A stretch of DNA of 49,987 nt from Campylobacteraceae bacterium (GTDB taxonomy: Bacteria > Campylobacterota > Campylobacteria > Campylobacterales > BB28). Below the pieces are notes generated by a model, which saw nothing but the letters and a program-made list of their open reading frames with translations, was not told the DNA's origin and searched no databases. The DNA is taken from positions 1 through 49,987 of the forward strand of contig JADGEE010000009.1 of the NCBI GenBank assembly GCA_016744535.1, written 5' to 3'. The position numbers were made by a program, and so were the translations under genes. This document shows, one piece after another, positions 17,458 to 25,169 of this stretch. Each line of letters starts with the position of its first letter. Position 1 is the stretch's first letter.

Positions 17458-18648
17458 TTAAGTTAGAGATGTAGTTTGATAGAGGTTCATAAGTTCTATA
17501 TAAAAATCTTTTTCATTGTGATGCTCTAAAAGTCCAGTTGATGGTACTATATCGTCATATAGTTTTTCAAAATTTTTAAATCTATTTGGAAATATATGAT
17601 TTAAAATTATTGCTGATATCTCTTTTCTAACTAAAACTGCTGGTGGAAGAAGACCCTCTGTTAAAAGTTCTAGTATAGAGTTTGAGTGATAATGTATATG
17701 ATGGTGTTGTCCGTGTGGACAAGTTGAAATACTAACTAAAGTTTTACATAAATTGCAATAGACAAATTCGTGTGCAATATCAATATCAATATTAATCCCT
17801 TTTATTGTATCAAAAATTGATTTAAGAGAATTTCTATCATAAAACATTCCAACTCCGGCGTGATTTTGTCCAATTACAATTTTTGAACACCCAAAATTTT
17901 TAGCTACTATACTGTTTAAAATAACTTCATTATTTCCTGCAAATATATAAGTATTTTCAAGTGGAACGATTACTACTCTATTTTTTGGAAGATAATTTTT
18001 TACAAAATAATTTAGTGTTTTTAATCTAAGAGAGTATGATAAAACATCATCTTTATAAGGTTTTAATAAAAATATAACTACTAAGTCAGTCTTTTCTAGG
18101 GTTAATCTAATAAGTCGTTCGTGAGCTCTATGGAGTGGTTTTATAGCCATCATTAAAGCTGTTATATCAGAAGCATTTGCATCTTTTTTAGCTTTAGAAA
18201 TTATAGCTTTATTCTTTTTAATTTCATCAAAATCAACTTCATACTCTCCACAAATAGCATATTTTCCTAGCCTTTTTATAGTCTCTTTAACTCCAGGGTG
18301 AGTTATGTCTGAAGTTTTAAAAATTTTTTCTACTCTCTTTAGTGGGTCAATTATAAAAACTTCTTTAGCTACTATTTCACCATATTTTCTATTTTCACAA
18401 ATTAAATCTAATATTTCATTAGGTTTTATACTTTTTAAAATCTCTTCATTCTTTTTACCACTTGGAGCTAAAATAAATGAAAATGGAAAAGTTTTATTTT
18501 TATAAATCCCTTTTTCATCAACTTCATTAGCCTCTCTTTGATTCATTAAAGAAGTTACAGGTTTTAACAGCCCCTCTTTTGCTAAAGCTAGAGTTGAAAT
18601 TGCCTCTTTATCAATATAAATTGCTCTATTTTTTCTTAATGATTCCAT
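17458..18648 (-). CDS. Degenerate ATP-sulfurylase (Sat)-like protein
   Basis: A 396-residue homologue of sulfate adenylyltransferase. The fold is recognisable: an N-terminal PUA-like domain, LHRAHERL (172-179), IGQNHAGVG (259-267) and a zinc site YCNLC...STCPH (Cys298, Cys301, Cys310, His312) next to a His-rich run. Key substrate residues are changed, however. The QxRN motif is MAIK (167-170), GRDH is GQNH, and the SGTxxR element is replaced by NSILEL. Sulfate binding and APS formation are therefore doubtful. The ATG overlaps the end of the HP1021-like regulator gene by 23 bases, so expression is coupled to it. Best reading: a Sat-derived nucleotidyltransferase-like protein with a new or lost function. 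Confidence 0.7.
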   Translation of the reverse strand: MESLRKNRAIYIDKEAISTLALAKEGLLKPVTSLMNQREANEVDEKGIYKNKTFPFSFILAPSGKKNEEILKSIKPNEILDLICENRKYGEIVAKEVFIIDPLKRVEKIFKTSDITHPGVKETIKRLGKYAICGEYEVDFDEIKKNKAIISKAKKDANASDITALMMAIKPLHRAHERLIRLTLEKTDLVVIFLLKPYKDDVLSYSLRLKTLNYFVKNYLPKNRVVIVPLENTYIFAGNNEVILNSIVAKNFGCSKIVIGQNHAGVGMFYDRNSLKSIFDTIKGINIDIDIAHEFVYCNLCKTLVSISTCPHGQHHHIHYHSNSILELLTEGLLPPAVLVRKEISAIILNHIFPNRFKNFEKLYDDIVPSTGLLEHHNEKDFYIELMNLYQTTSLT

Positions 18649-19525
18649 ACTTTTTTCTCTTCTCCCATAAACTTTTTCTACTAATTCCTAGCTTTTTACT
18701 TAGTTCTGTATCAGGATACTTATTTTGACAATTTACAACTACAAATTTTATATAGTCATCAATTGAGAGTACACTTCCTTTATCAAATACTCTATTATCA
18801 CTCTTTAACTCAACTGTGTTAATTGGTAACTCATCTGCACTATCTAAGCTTGAGACTATTACATTTCTGCCTTTAATTACTTCCACTATATCTTTTTTAT
18901 CACTCTTTTTAACATTTTGAAAAGGAGCTAAATATATGATACACTCTCTTGCTCTTGCAATTGAGTAAAAATTTTCTTTCCATTCAGGGTTACTTAAAGA
19001 TATAAATTCTATGCTCCTTTTATTTACTCTAGCATAATGAAATGTAAAAGCATCAGCGTATTTCTGATAATTTGTTTTAACTAAAAGAGGTAAATTGTCT
19101 CTTACATTAATTTCTAAATTCTCTTTTATAATATCTTCAAATGAAAAATCTATATAATTATGGAGAGCTTGATTATCTTTTTTTAACTTTTCATAATCGA
19201 TGAAATGCTCAATTTTTCTAATTAACTCTTCCATCATAAATGGCTTTACTATATAATCATTTGCCCCAGCTTGAAGAGGATTGCTAACTGTATCATTGCT
19301 AATATATGAAATCATTAAAATAATAATAGCTTTTTTATGTTTTGAAATTATAGGATAAAAATTTTGACCTGAAACATTTGTGGAGAGTAATACTATATCA
19401 TAATTTTCCTCTTTAGTTGCCTCTTTAAGTGTTGTAGCAATTTCAGGAGTATAACCAATTTCAGATAGTTTTGAATATATACTTTGTGCTAAATAAATCT
19501 CATTTTCTACAATTAATACTTTCAT
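18626..19525 (-). CDS. HP1021-like orphan response regulator
   Basis: A 299-residue atypical response regulator. The receiver domain (1-115) starts KVLIVENE and ends with VKPF, but the phospho-acceptor position is Ser48 (IVLLSTN), so activity should not depend on phosphorylation. A middle domain of unclear fold follows. The C-terminus (LSKKLGISRKSLWEKRKKYGI) is a Fis-type helix-turn-helix like that of NtrC proteins, without the AAA domain. Length, the Ser substitution and the position directly after ispDF match HP1021 of H. pylori (next to HP1020, ispDF), a redox-responsive regulator of replication start and many genes. Only two cysteines are visible here, fewer than in HP1021, so redox control may differ. 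Confidence 0.82.
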   Translation of the reverse strand: MKVLIVENEIYLAQSIYSKLSEIGYTPEIATTLKEATKEENYDIVLLSTNVSGQNFYPIISKHKKAIIILMISYISNDTVSNPLQAGANDYIVKPFMMEELIRKIEHFIDYEKLKKDNQALHNYIDFSFEDIIKENLEINVRDNLPLLVKTNYQKYADAFTFHYARVNKRSIEFISLSNPEWKENFYSIARARECIIYLAPFQNVKKSDKKDIVEVIKGRNVIVSSLDSADELPINTVELKSDNRVFDKGSVLSIDDYIKFVVVNCQNKYPDTELSKKLGISRKSLWEKRKKYGIIKKK

Positions 19526-20643
19526 CTATCCATCCAATTAAAAAATTTTAAATTTGCTGTACTTAATACCGCTACACCTTCACTTCTTCCAATAAAACCT
19601 AATTTTTCTGTTGTAGTAGCTTTTATATTGACTTGATACTTTTCAATTTGTAACAACTTTGCAATAGATTCTCTAATTTTAACTTTATAATTTAATAATC
19701 TAGGTTTTTGAGCCATAATAGTAACATCTATATTCGTTATTTCATACCCTAGAGAGCCTATAAATGTTACAATTTCACTCAATAACACTTTTGAATCTAT
19801 ATTTTTATATTTTATATCAGTATCAGGAAAAAATTCTCCAATATCTCCAGCTCCAATAGCACCAAGCATTGAATCAATTAAAGAGTGAATTAATACATCT
19901 CCATCAGAGTGTGCTTTAAAACCATAATCTATATCAATTTTAACTCCACCTAACCTCATCTCTTTATTTGCCTCAAATTCGTGTACATCAAAACCATTTC
20001 CAACAAAAATATCATTTGATGGAGCTTTTAAACACTTTAATTCATTTAAATTTTCAATAAATGTTAATTTTGTAGCTTCGCTTGAACCATCTACAAAAGT
20101 AACGCTTCCACCAATTGCTTGAATAGCACTACTATCATCGGTAAAAATTATATCACTCTTTAGTGCCTCTTTTAATTTTGAAGTTTTTGAGAGTTGTGGA
20201 GTTTGGATAAGTTTTACGCTATCTCTGTCTATTGTATTGTTTTGAAATGTGACAGTATCAGAGACACTTAAAAATGGAGCTATACAATCGCTATTTTCTC
20301 TTGCGTTAATAACCCTTAAAATCATTTCTTTATCAATGCAACATCTTGCTACATCACTTACGATTACAAATTTACTCTCTACAAAACTAAGTGCATTATT
20401 TAAAGACTCTTGTCTAGTTTTGCCTCCTTTTATAAAAGTAAAATCAGCAAATTTCTTCATATACTCTAACTCATTTTCATTTGAAGTAATAATAATATTG
20501 TTAAAATTATAAAATGATTTAAATCTATTAGCAACAAAAAACCATAGTGGAATACTTCCTATTCTAAGCCACTGTTTTTTCACTTTTTGCCCAAATCTAT
20601 TAGAATCTCCTGCACTTAAAAGAATTAATGTTAAATCTGACAG
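19522..20643 (-). CDS. ispDF: Bifunctional IspD-IspF of the MEP isoprenoid pathway, CTG start
   Basis: The N-terminal IspD (to about residue 210) transfers CMP to MEP. The C-terminal IspF (from VGNGFDVHEF) makes the cyclic diphosphate; it has DVHEF, HSDGDVLIHS and the FIGRSEGVA end. The first GTG (20583) would leave out the CTP-binding loop. In frame upstream lies SDLTLILLSAGDSNRFGQKVKKQW, which contains the needed LxAGxSxRFGxxxKKQ motif, and the only in-frame stop lies 6 bases before its CTG (20643). AAGGA sits 6 bases before this CTG, and relatives begin with MSD at this point. I therefore place the start at CTG, giving 373 residues. The alternative is a mutated or misread ATG. It overlaps the regulator downstream by 4 bases. 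Confidence 0.88.
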   Translation of the reverse strand: MSDLTLILLSAGDSNRFGQKVKKQWLRIGSIPLWFFVANRFKSFYNFNNIIITSNENELEYMKKFADFTFIKGGKTRQESLNNALSFVESKFVIVSDVARCCIDKEMILRVINARENSDCIAPFLSVSDTVTFQNNTIDRDSVKLIQTPQLSKTSKLKEALKSDIIFTDDSSAIQAIGGSVTFVDGSSEATKLTFIENLNELKCLKAPSNDIFVGNGFDVHEFEANKEMRLGGVKIDIDYGFKAHSDGDVLIHSLIDSMLGAIGAGDIGEFFPDTDIKYKNIDSKVLLSEIVTFIGSLGYEITNIDVTIMAQKPRLLNYKVKIRESIAKLLQIEKYQVNIKATTTEKLGFIGRSEGVAVLSTANLKFFNWMDR

Positions 20644-20678
20644 GATTTATCCTTTTTTTTAAATTTTAGTGTTACCAA

Positions 20679-20691
20679 ATTATACTATAAT
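20679..20691. promoter_or_regulatory. Face-to-face promoters of ispDF and mutS
   Basis: A minus-strand TATAAT (20679-20684) for ispDF and a plus-strand TATAAT (20686-20691) for mutS are almost back to back. The two transcripts would therefore start inside each other's promoter region, so the two genes could interfere with or balance each other. Confidence 0.45.
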
Positions 20692-20714
20692 TTCAAAAAA
20701 ATTTTAGGATTTTA

Positions 20715-23618
20715 ATGTCAAAAAAAAAAAGTTTAATTGATGATTATTTTGATTATCAGATAGAATATGAAAAAAAATATGGTGTTGATGTTATTGTTTT
20801 AATAGAAATTGGAAGTTTTTATGAAGTTTATGGAGTTGATAATGAAAGTGAAAAATTAGGAAAAGCTAAAGAAGTCTCAAACATATTAAATATTCAATTA
20901 ACTAGAAAAGATAAATCTATATTGGATAATTCTCGTAAAAATCCTCTTCTTTGTGGAGTGCCTACTGTCTCTTATGAGCGATATTTAGATATTTTGCTTA
21001 AATTAAATAGATTTACTATCGTTTTAGTTGAACAGATAACACCACTTCCTAAAGTTACTAGAAAAGTTACTAAAGTTATCAGCCCTGGAACACAAATAAA
21101 CTCTTTAAATGAAGATAATAGTTATCTAATCTCGCTTTGTGTACAAGAGGAAAAGAGTAAAATATATACTGTTGGATGTAGTTATATCGATATCTCAACT
21201 GGTAAAAATTCAGTTTTAGAAGTTTATGGAACTCTTGATGATAAACAATTTAGTCTCGATGCAATTTTAAAATTAATTAAAGCTATAAATCCAAAAGAGA
21301 TTTTAATAAACACTCTCGATGTAATAGAGCTAAGTAACGAAGAGATAATCAATTATTTTGAGATTCATAATATTCCATATCACATATTTAATGATAAAAT
21401 TCCATCTATTATGAAAAATGTTAATTATCAAAATGAAGTTTTAAAAGCTATATTTGATGAGCAATCTTTTTTAACTCCTATTGAATCACTACACTTAGAG
21501 AGAGTTCCAACAGGAACGCTAAGTTATATCTTAATGTTAAAATTTGTAAGCGAACACGATAAAAATATTATCAAAAATATAGATAAACCTAAGAGAGATA
21601 TTTATGATTTTTATCTCTATTTAGGGGCTTCAACACTTAATCAATTAAATGTAGTACCAAATAAAATCTCTGAAGCTGAAAGCACTGTCAATAGCCTATA
21701 TAGCCTACTCTCTAAAACTTCAACTCCAATGGGAAAAAGGTTATTAAAAGATAGACTCTTAAATCCAATAGTTGATACTCAAACTTTAAATAAAAGATAT
21801 TCTCAAATAGAGACTTTTTTATCAATTTATAAAGATGTAGAGAAATATTTAAATGAGATAAGTGATATTGAAAGGTTTCATCGTAAAATATCTCTTTTAA
21901 CTCTTCAACCTGCCGAATTTAGCCATCTTCACGGAGCTTATAATTCAATTAATAATTTACTCAATTTATTAAATGCTATAAATATAGAAACCATAAATAA
22001 TTTAATTTTAAATAAAAAGAGTCAAGATAGTTTTAAAAGTTTTAGAGATGAATATTTATCTATTTTTAATATGGAAAAAATCGCAAAATTTAACTTAAAT
22101 CAATTAGATGAGTCTTTTTTTAATGTTGGAGTAAATAAAAATATTGATGATATAGATTTTGAAATTAAAAAAAATTTTAAAAAATTAGAATTTATAGGAG
22201 TAACAATATCTAATATGATAGAGAAAAATAGTTTTTATCTAAAAATTGATTTTAATGAAAAAGATGGTTATCATTTAAGTTTAACAAATTCAAAATTTAA
22301 ACTACTAAATAGAGATAAATTAAAAGAGTTTACTTTTAAATCTTTAACTAATATTACAAAAATTAAAAGTGAAGGTATAACTCTAATTTCTGATAAAATA
22401 ATTTCTCTTAAAGTTAAATTATCAACTATTTTAAGAGAAGAGTATCTGAAATATTTAGAGATATTTTATCAAAAATATAAATTTGTAATGCAAAAATTAG
22501 TGGAGTTTATATCAACTATTGATGTAATAAAAGCTTCTGCAAAATCAGCATCTTTATATAACTACTCAAAACCAACTATTAAAGAGGCAAAAGAGTGTTT
22601 TTTTGAAGCTATTGATTTGAGACATCCATTGATTGAGCAAATTAATTATAATTCTACTTATATCCCTAACTCTATTTTTTTAGGCAATAAAAAATATGCG
22701 TCAAGTTTAGGTAAAAATACTATATCTTATTCAGCAAAAGAGAAGAGTGAATCTATTGATGGATTATTAGTTTATGGAACAAATGCAAGTGGAAAAAGTG
22801 TTTTAATGAAGTCTGTAGGTTTATGTGTAGTTATGGCACAAGCTGGTTTTTTTGTACCAGCATCATCTTTTATATACTCTCCTTTTGAATCACTCTTTAC
22901 TAGAATTAGTGGAGATGATGATATATTTAAAGGATTATCATCATTTGCAATAGAGATGGTAGAACTTAGAGATATTTTAACTAGGGCAAACTCTAAAAGT
23001 TTAGTTTTAGGAGATGAGATAAGTCACGGAACAGAGACAACTTCAGGTCAGGCAATAGTCGCATCAGCAATTATTCAACTTGCCAAAAGAGAGAGTATTT
23101 TTATATTTGCAACACATCTACATCAACTCTCAAAAATGCTAAAAATAAATTCTCTCTCAAATATAGCACACTTTCATCTAAAAGTGCTTTATGATGAACC
23201 AAATAAAAAATTAATTTATGATAGAAAATTAGCACTAGGCTCTGGTAGTGCAGTTTATGGACTTGAAGTTGCAAAATCATTAAAACTAGATAAACAATTT
23301 TTAAATTTAGCATATCAGATAAGAGATGAGATAATGAAAGAGGAAGATGAGTTACACAGACTCTTAAAATCTCCAAAAACTTCAAGATACAACTCAAAAG
23401 TATTAGTTACAAAATGTGCAATTTGCGGTGAAATTGCAGAGGAAGTTCATCATATAAAACCACAATCTACAACTCTAATAAACACTCATCATAAAAGTAA
23501 CTTAGTAGCGTTATGTAATAAACATCATAAGATGGTTCATAATAAAAAATTAATTATAGATGGATTTATTCATACTTCAAATGGAATAGAGTTAAATTTT
23601 AAATTTATCACAAAATAA
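20715..23618 (+). CDS. MutS7-type mismatch-repair ATPase with C-terminal HNH nuclease
   Basis: A 967-residue MutS homologue. The N-terminal mismatch-recognition domain keeps the Phe-x-Glu clamp (IGSFYEVYG). The connector, lever and clamp domains follow. The ATPase has Walker A YGTNASGKSV, the DDDIF/GLSSFAIEM region, LGDEISHGTE (Walker B) and FATHLHQL. After the ATPase comes a Cys/His module (about 898-945): CAIC, HHIKP, SNLVALCNKHH and MVH, a complete HNH endonuclease motif with zinc cysteines. This fusion defines the MutS7 subfamily known from some Campylobacterota, octocoral mitochondria and giant viruses, where mismatch sensing and nicking may be in one chain. An 11-base A run follows the first codons and could be slippery. 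No mutL is nearby. Confidence 0.9.
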   Translation: MSKKKSLIDDYFDYQIEYEKKYGVDVIVLIEIGSFYEVYGVDNESEKLGKAKEVSNILNIQLTRKDKSILDNSRKNPLLCGVPTVSYERYLDILLKLNRFTIVLVEQITPLPKVTRKVTKVISPGTQINSLNEDNSYLISLCVQEEKSKIYTVGCSYIDISTGKNSVLEVYGTLDDKQFSLDAILKLIKAINPKEILINTLDVIELSNEEIINYFEIHNIPYHIFNDKIPSIMKNVNYQNEVLKAIFDEQSFLTPIESLHLERVPTGTLSYILMLKFVSEHDKNIIKNIDKPKRDIYDFYLYLGASTLNQLNVVPNKISEAESTVNSLYSLLSKTSTPMGKRLLKDRLLNPIVDTQTLNKRYSQIETFLSIYKDVEKYLNEISDIERFHRKISLLTLQPAEFSHLHGAYNSINNLLNLLNAINIETINNLILNKKSQDSFKSFRDEYLSIFNMEKIAKFNLNQLDESFFNVGVNKNIDDIDFEIKKNFKKLEFIGVTISNMIEKNSFYLKIDFNEKDGYHLSLTNSKFKLLNRDKLKEFTFKSLTNITKIKSEGITLISDKIISLKVKLSTILREEYLKYLEIFYQKYKFVMQKLVEFISTIDVIKASAKSASLYNYSKPTIKEAKECFFEAIDLRHPLIEQINYNSTYIPNSIFLGNKKYASSLGKNTISYSAKEKSESIDGLLVYGTNASGKSVLMKSVGLCVVMAQAGFFVPASSFIYSPFESLFTRISGDDDIFKGLSSFAIEMVELRDILTRANSKSLVLGDEISHGTETTSGQAIVASAIIQLAKRESIFIFATHLHQLSKMLKINSLSNIAHFHLKVLYDEPNKKLIYDRKLALGSGSAVYGLEVAKSLKLDKQFLNLAYQIRDEIMKEEDELHRLLKSPKTSRYNSKVLVTKCAICGEIAEEVHHIKPQSTTLINTHHKSNLVALCNKHHKMVHNKKLIIDGFIHTSNGIELNFKFITK

Positions 23619-23638
23619 TCATTTTTTTTAAATATACT
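23606..23638 (+). promoter_or_regulatory. Promoter with TATCA direct repeat, copy C
   Basis: TATCACAAAATAATCA (23606-23621) matches copy A at 14 of 16 bases. Eleven bases later comes a -10 box TATACT (23633-23638). It overlaps the end of mutS and drives the membrane-protein gene at 23692. A short imperfect inverted repeat (ATTATCAAT / ATTGGTAAT) follows near the expected transcript start. Confidence 0.55.
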
Positions 23639-23691
23639 TACATTATCAATAATTAATTAAATATTGGTAATTTAAAAAATTAGGAGAATGT

Positions 23692-24189
23692 ATGGATTTA
23701 TGTAACTCTTTAAGAGAGAAGGGCTTAAATATTTTAGCTGAAGCTATTGATATAAAAGGTGAAAAGTGGGGGAATGAGTGGATAAAAAATAATTCTGATT
23801 TAAAATCTGCTGATATTGACAATGCAACAGTTGAAGAGTTAGAAAAATTACAAAAAGCTGAAAAAATTAAAACCAGAGAATTACTCGATATTGTAAAAGA
23901 TAATGGTAATAGTAGAGAAGAGAGTAGAACTAGAAAAGCAGTTAGAGGTGGCTTAGCATTTTTAACAGTTGGATTTACACTATTTCTATTTTACAAAGTT
24001 CTTTTTCCAGGTGGAGGACCTGACCCTTTAATAGCAGCAAAAGATAATGGAATGTTTTGTCAAGCTGTAGTAGATAAACTATTAAATGATAATAAAGAAG
24101 TTTTAATGTATATACTAGGTGCTTTATCAGCAATTATAGCTCAAATTTTTAGTTTCTATTTTGGGAGTTCTGAAAATAACGGTAAATAG
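23692..24189 (+). CDS. Small membrane protein, holin-3TM-like
   Basis: A 165-residue protein. Residues 1-80 are charged and probably helical. Two strong membrane helices follow, about 87-106 (GGLAFLTVGFTLFLFYKVLF) and 137-157, the second ending in the motif FYFGSS. That ending, and the Arg-rich stretch before the first helix, resemble the phage holin_3TMs family. No other phage gene is nearby, so this may be a domesticated or orphan holin-like protein, or the similarity may be superficial. It has its own promoter of the TATCA-repeat type and a terminator hairpin, so it forms a single-gene unit between mutS and the convergent ThiF-like gene. AGGAG precedes the ATG. Confidence 0.6.
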   Translation: MDLCNSLREKGLNILAEAIDIKGEKWGNEWIKNNSDLKSADIDNATVEELEKLQKAEKIKTRELLDIVKDNGNSREESRTRKAVRGGLAFLTVGFTLFLFYKVLFPGGGPDPLIAAKDNGMFCQAVVDKLLNDNKEVLMYILGALSAIIAQIFSFYFGSSENNGK

Positions 24190-24194
24190 TAAAA

Positions 24195-24213
24195 TTAGGG
24201 ATTTTTTCCCTAA
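24195..24213. terminator. Short terminator hairpin
   Basis: A 7-base stem TTAGGGA/TCCCTAA with a 5-base T loop lies between the convergent holin-like and ThiF-like genes, just before the minus-strand stop codon. Confidence 0.55.
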
Positions 24214-24214
24214 A

Positions 24215-24877
24215 TCAACTCGGTAATTTAAATTTTTGAGTCTTTAACTCTCCATCTTGAAAAGTTAAATAATATAATAAATCTTTTTTAACTTCCAATC
24301 CAACTAAAAATCTTAAGGCTAAAGTAGATTGAAGTGAAGCTAAGTGCATCACAATTGGAGGAGTTACGCCACTAGGAACTTTATCTTTTACATTAAATAC
24401 AGATTTGAAAACTGCTTTATCAAACAGACAAACTTGTCCCATAAACTCCTCTACACTTCCATAAATCCAATTAATATTTTTTGATTTAGCAAATTCGTCA
24501 ATTTTAGCTCTTGCGGGTAAATTATCTGTGCAATCTATTATTAAATCTAACTCTATTTCTCTTTTGCTAAACTCATCAATTCCCTCAATAAAAGCCTCTA
24601 CTTCAACTCCATCATATCTTGATTTAATTAAATTCTTTAAAACTTCAGCTTTTGGTTTTTTCTCGTCATCAAGTCTAAAAGCTATCTGTCTATGAATGTT
24701 ATGAAGTGAAACTGTATCAAAATCAACTATATAAACTTTTCCTATTCCACTACTGCCTAAACTTATACTAACACTACAACCAAGTCCACCTGAACCAATT
24801 ATTGCAATAGATTTATCTTTTAATGAATTTTGTCTATCTTCACCCCATAATTGAATTTGTCTCTTAAAATATCCCAT
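24215..24877 (-). CDS. ThiF/MoeB/HesA-family adenylyltransferase
   Basis: A 220-residue E1-like protein that would adenylate the C-terminus of a small sulfur carrier (ThiS or MoaD type). It has RQIQLWG, the nucleotide loop IIGSGGLGCSVS (26-37), the VDFDTVSLHNIHRQ segment with the catalytic Arg, and IIDCTDN. It lacks the CxxC zinc pairs and the C-terminal rhodanese seen in longer MoeB/ThiF enzymes. The partner carrier is not in the window. It overlaps xseB by one base and is the downstream gene of that pair. It could serve molybdopterin or thiamine synthesis; sequence alone does not decide. Confidence 0.82.
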   Translation of the reverse strand: MGYFKRQIQLWGEDRQNSLKDKSIAIIGSGGLGCSVSISLGSSGIGKVYIVDFDTVSLHNIHRQIAFRLDDEKKPKAEVLKNLIKSRYDGVEVEAFIEGIDEFSKREIELDLIIDCTDNLPARAKIDEFAKSKNINWIYGSVEEFMGQVCLFDKAVFKSVFNVKDKVPSGVTPPIVMHLASLQSTLALRFLVGLEVKKDLLYYLTFQDGELKTQKFKLPS

Positions 24878-25065
24878 TAATCACCCTTTTTTAACTCTTC
24901 AAATTCAAGCTTTGCATCTTGTAACATTTTAGTTGCTAGTTCTAGTTCACTTATTCCCTCTTTATAAAATTTCAAACCATCACTTAAACTTAAATTTGAA
25001 TCTAAAAGTTTATCTAAATTTTTTTTTGCTTTCTCTAATTTTTTTTCAAACTCTTTTGCTTTCAT
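24877..25065 (-). CDS. xseB: Exodeoxyribonuclease VII small subunit
   Basis: A 62-residue helical protein. The pattern FEKKLEKAKKNLDKLLDSNLSLSDGLKFYKEG is typical of XseB (family motif LExIVxxLExGxLxLexslxxfExG). It associates with XseA to degrade single-stranded DNA; xseA is not adjacent. It is the first gene of a two-gene minus-strand unit whose promoter region is shared with the divergent histidine kinase. Confidence 0.85.
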   Translation of the reverse strand: MKAKEFEKKLEKAKKNLDKLLDSNLSLSDGLKFYKEGISELELATKMLQDAKLEFEELKKGD

Positions 25066-25096
25066 AAATTATCTCCAAAAAATTTCTACCTCATTT

Positions 25097-25129
25097 TAGC
25101 ATAAATGATTTTTGGTATACTTTATGCTA
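25097..25129. promoter_or_regulatory. Inverted repeat over the histidine-kinase promoter
   Basis: TAGCATAAA (25097-25105) and TTTATGCTA (25121-25129) are perfect inverted copies 15 bases apart. The right arm overlaps the -10 box TATACT (25116-25121) for the kinase gene. The placement between divergent xseB and kinase genes fits an operator that could block one or both promoters; it could equally be a leader hairpin. Confidence 0.45.
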
Positions 25130-25169
25130 GTAGATTAAAAAAATCCGTTAATACTTGAGAGAGTAAACT

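Noticed and set aside
17458-18648. Annotation as working sulfate adenylyltransferase (sat)
   Set aside because: QxRN, GRDH and SGTxxR motifs are all altered and no sulfate-assimilation genes accompany it.
19522-20583. ispDF starting at GTG 20583, or a frameshifted IspD
   Set aside because: The upstream codons continue the IspD motif in the same frame, so there is no frameshift; the GTG form would lack the CTP-binding loop.
23101-23397. Minus-strand frame inside the 3' part of mutS
   Set aside because: Overlaps the MutS ATPase and HNH coding region and has no homology I recognise.
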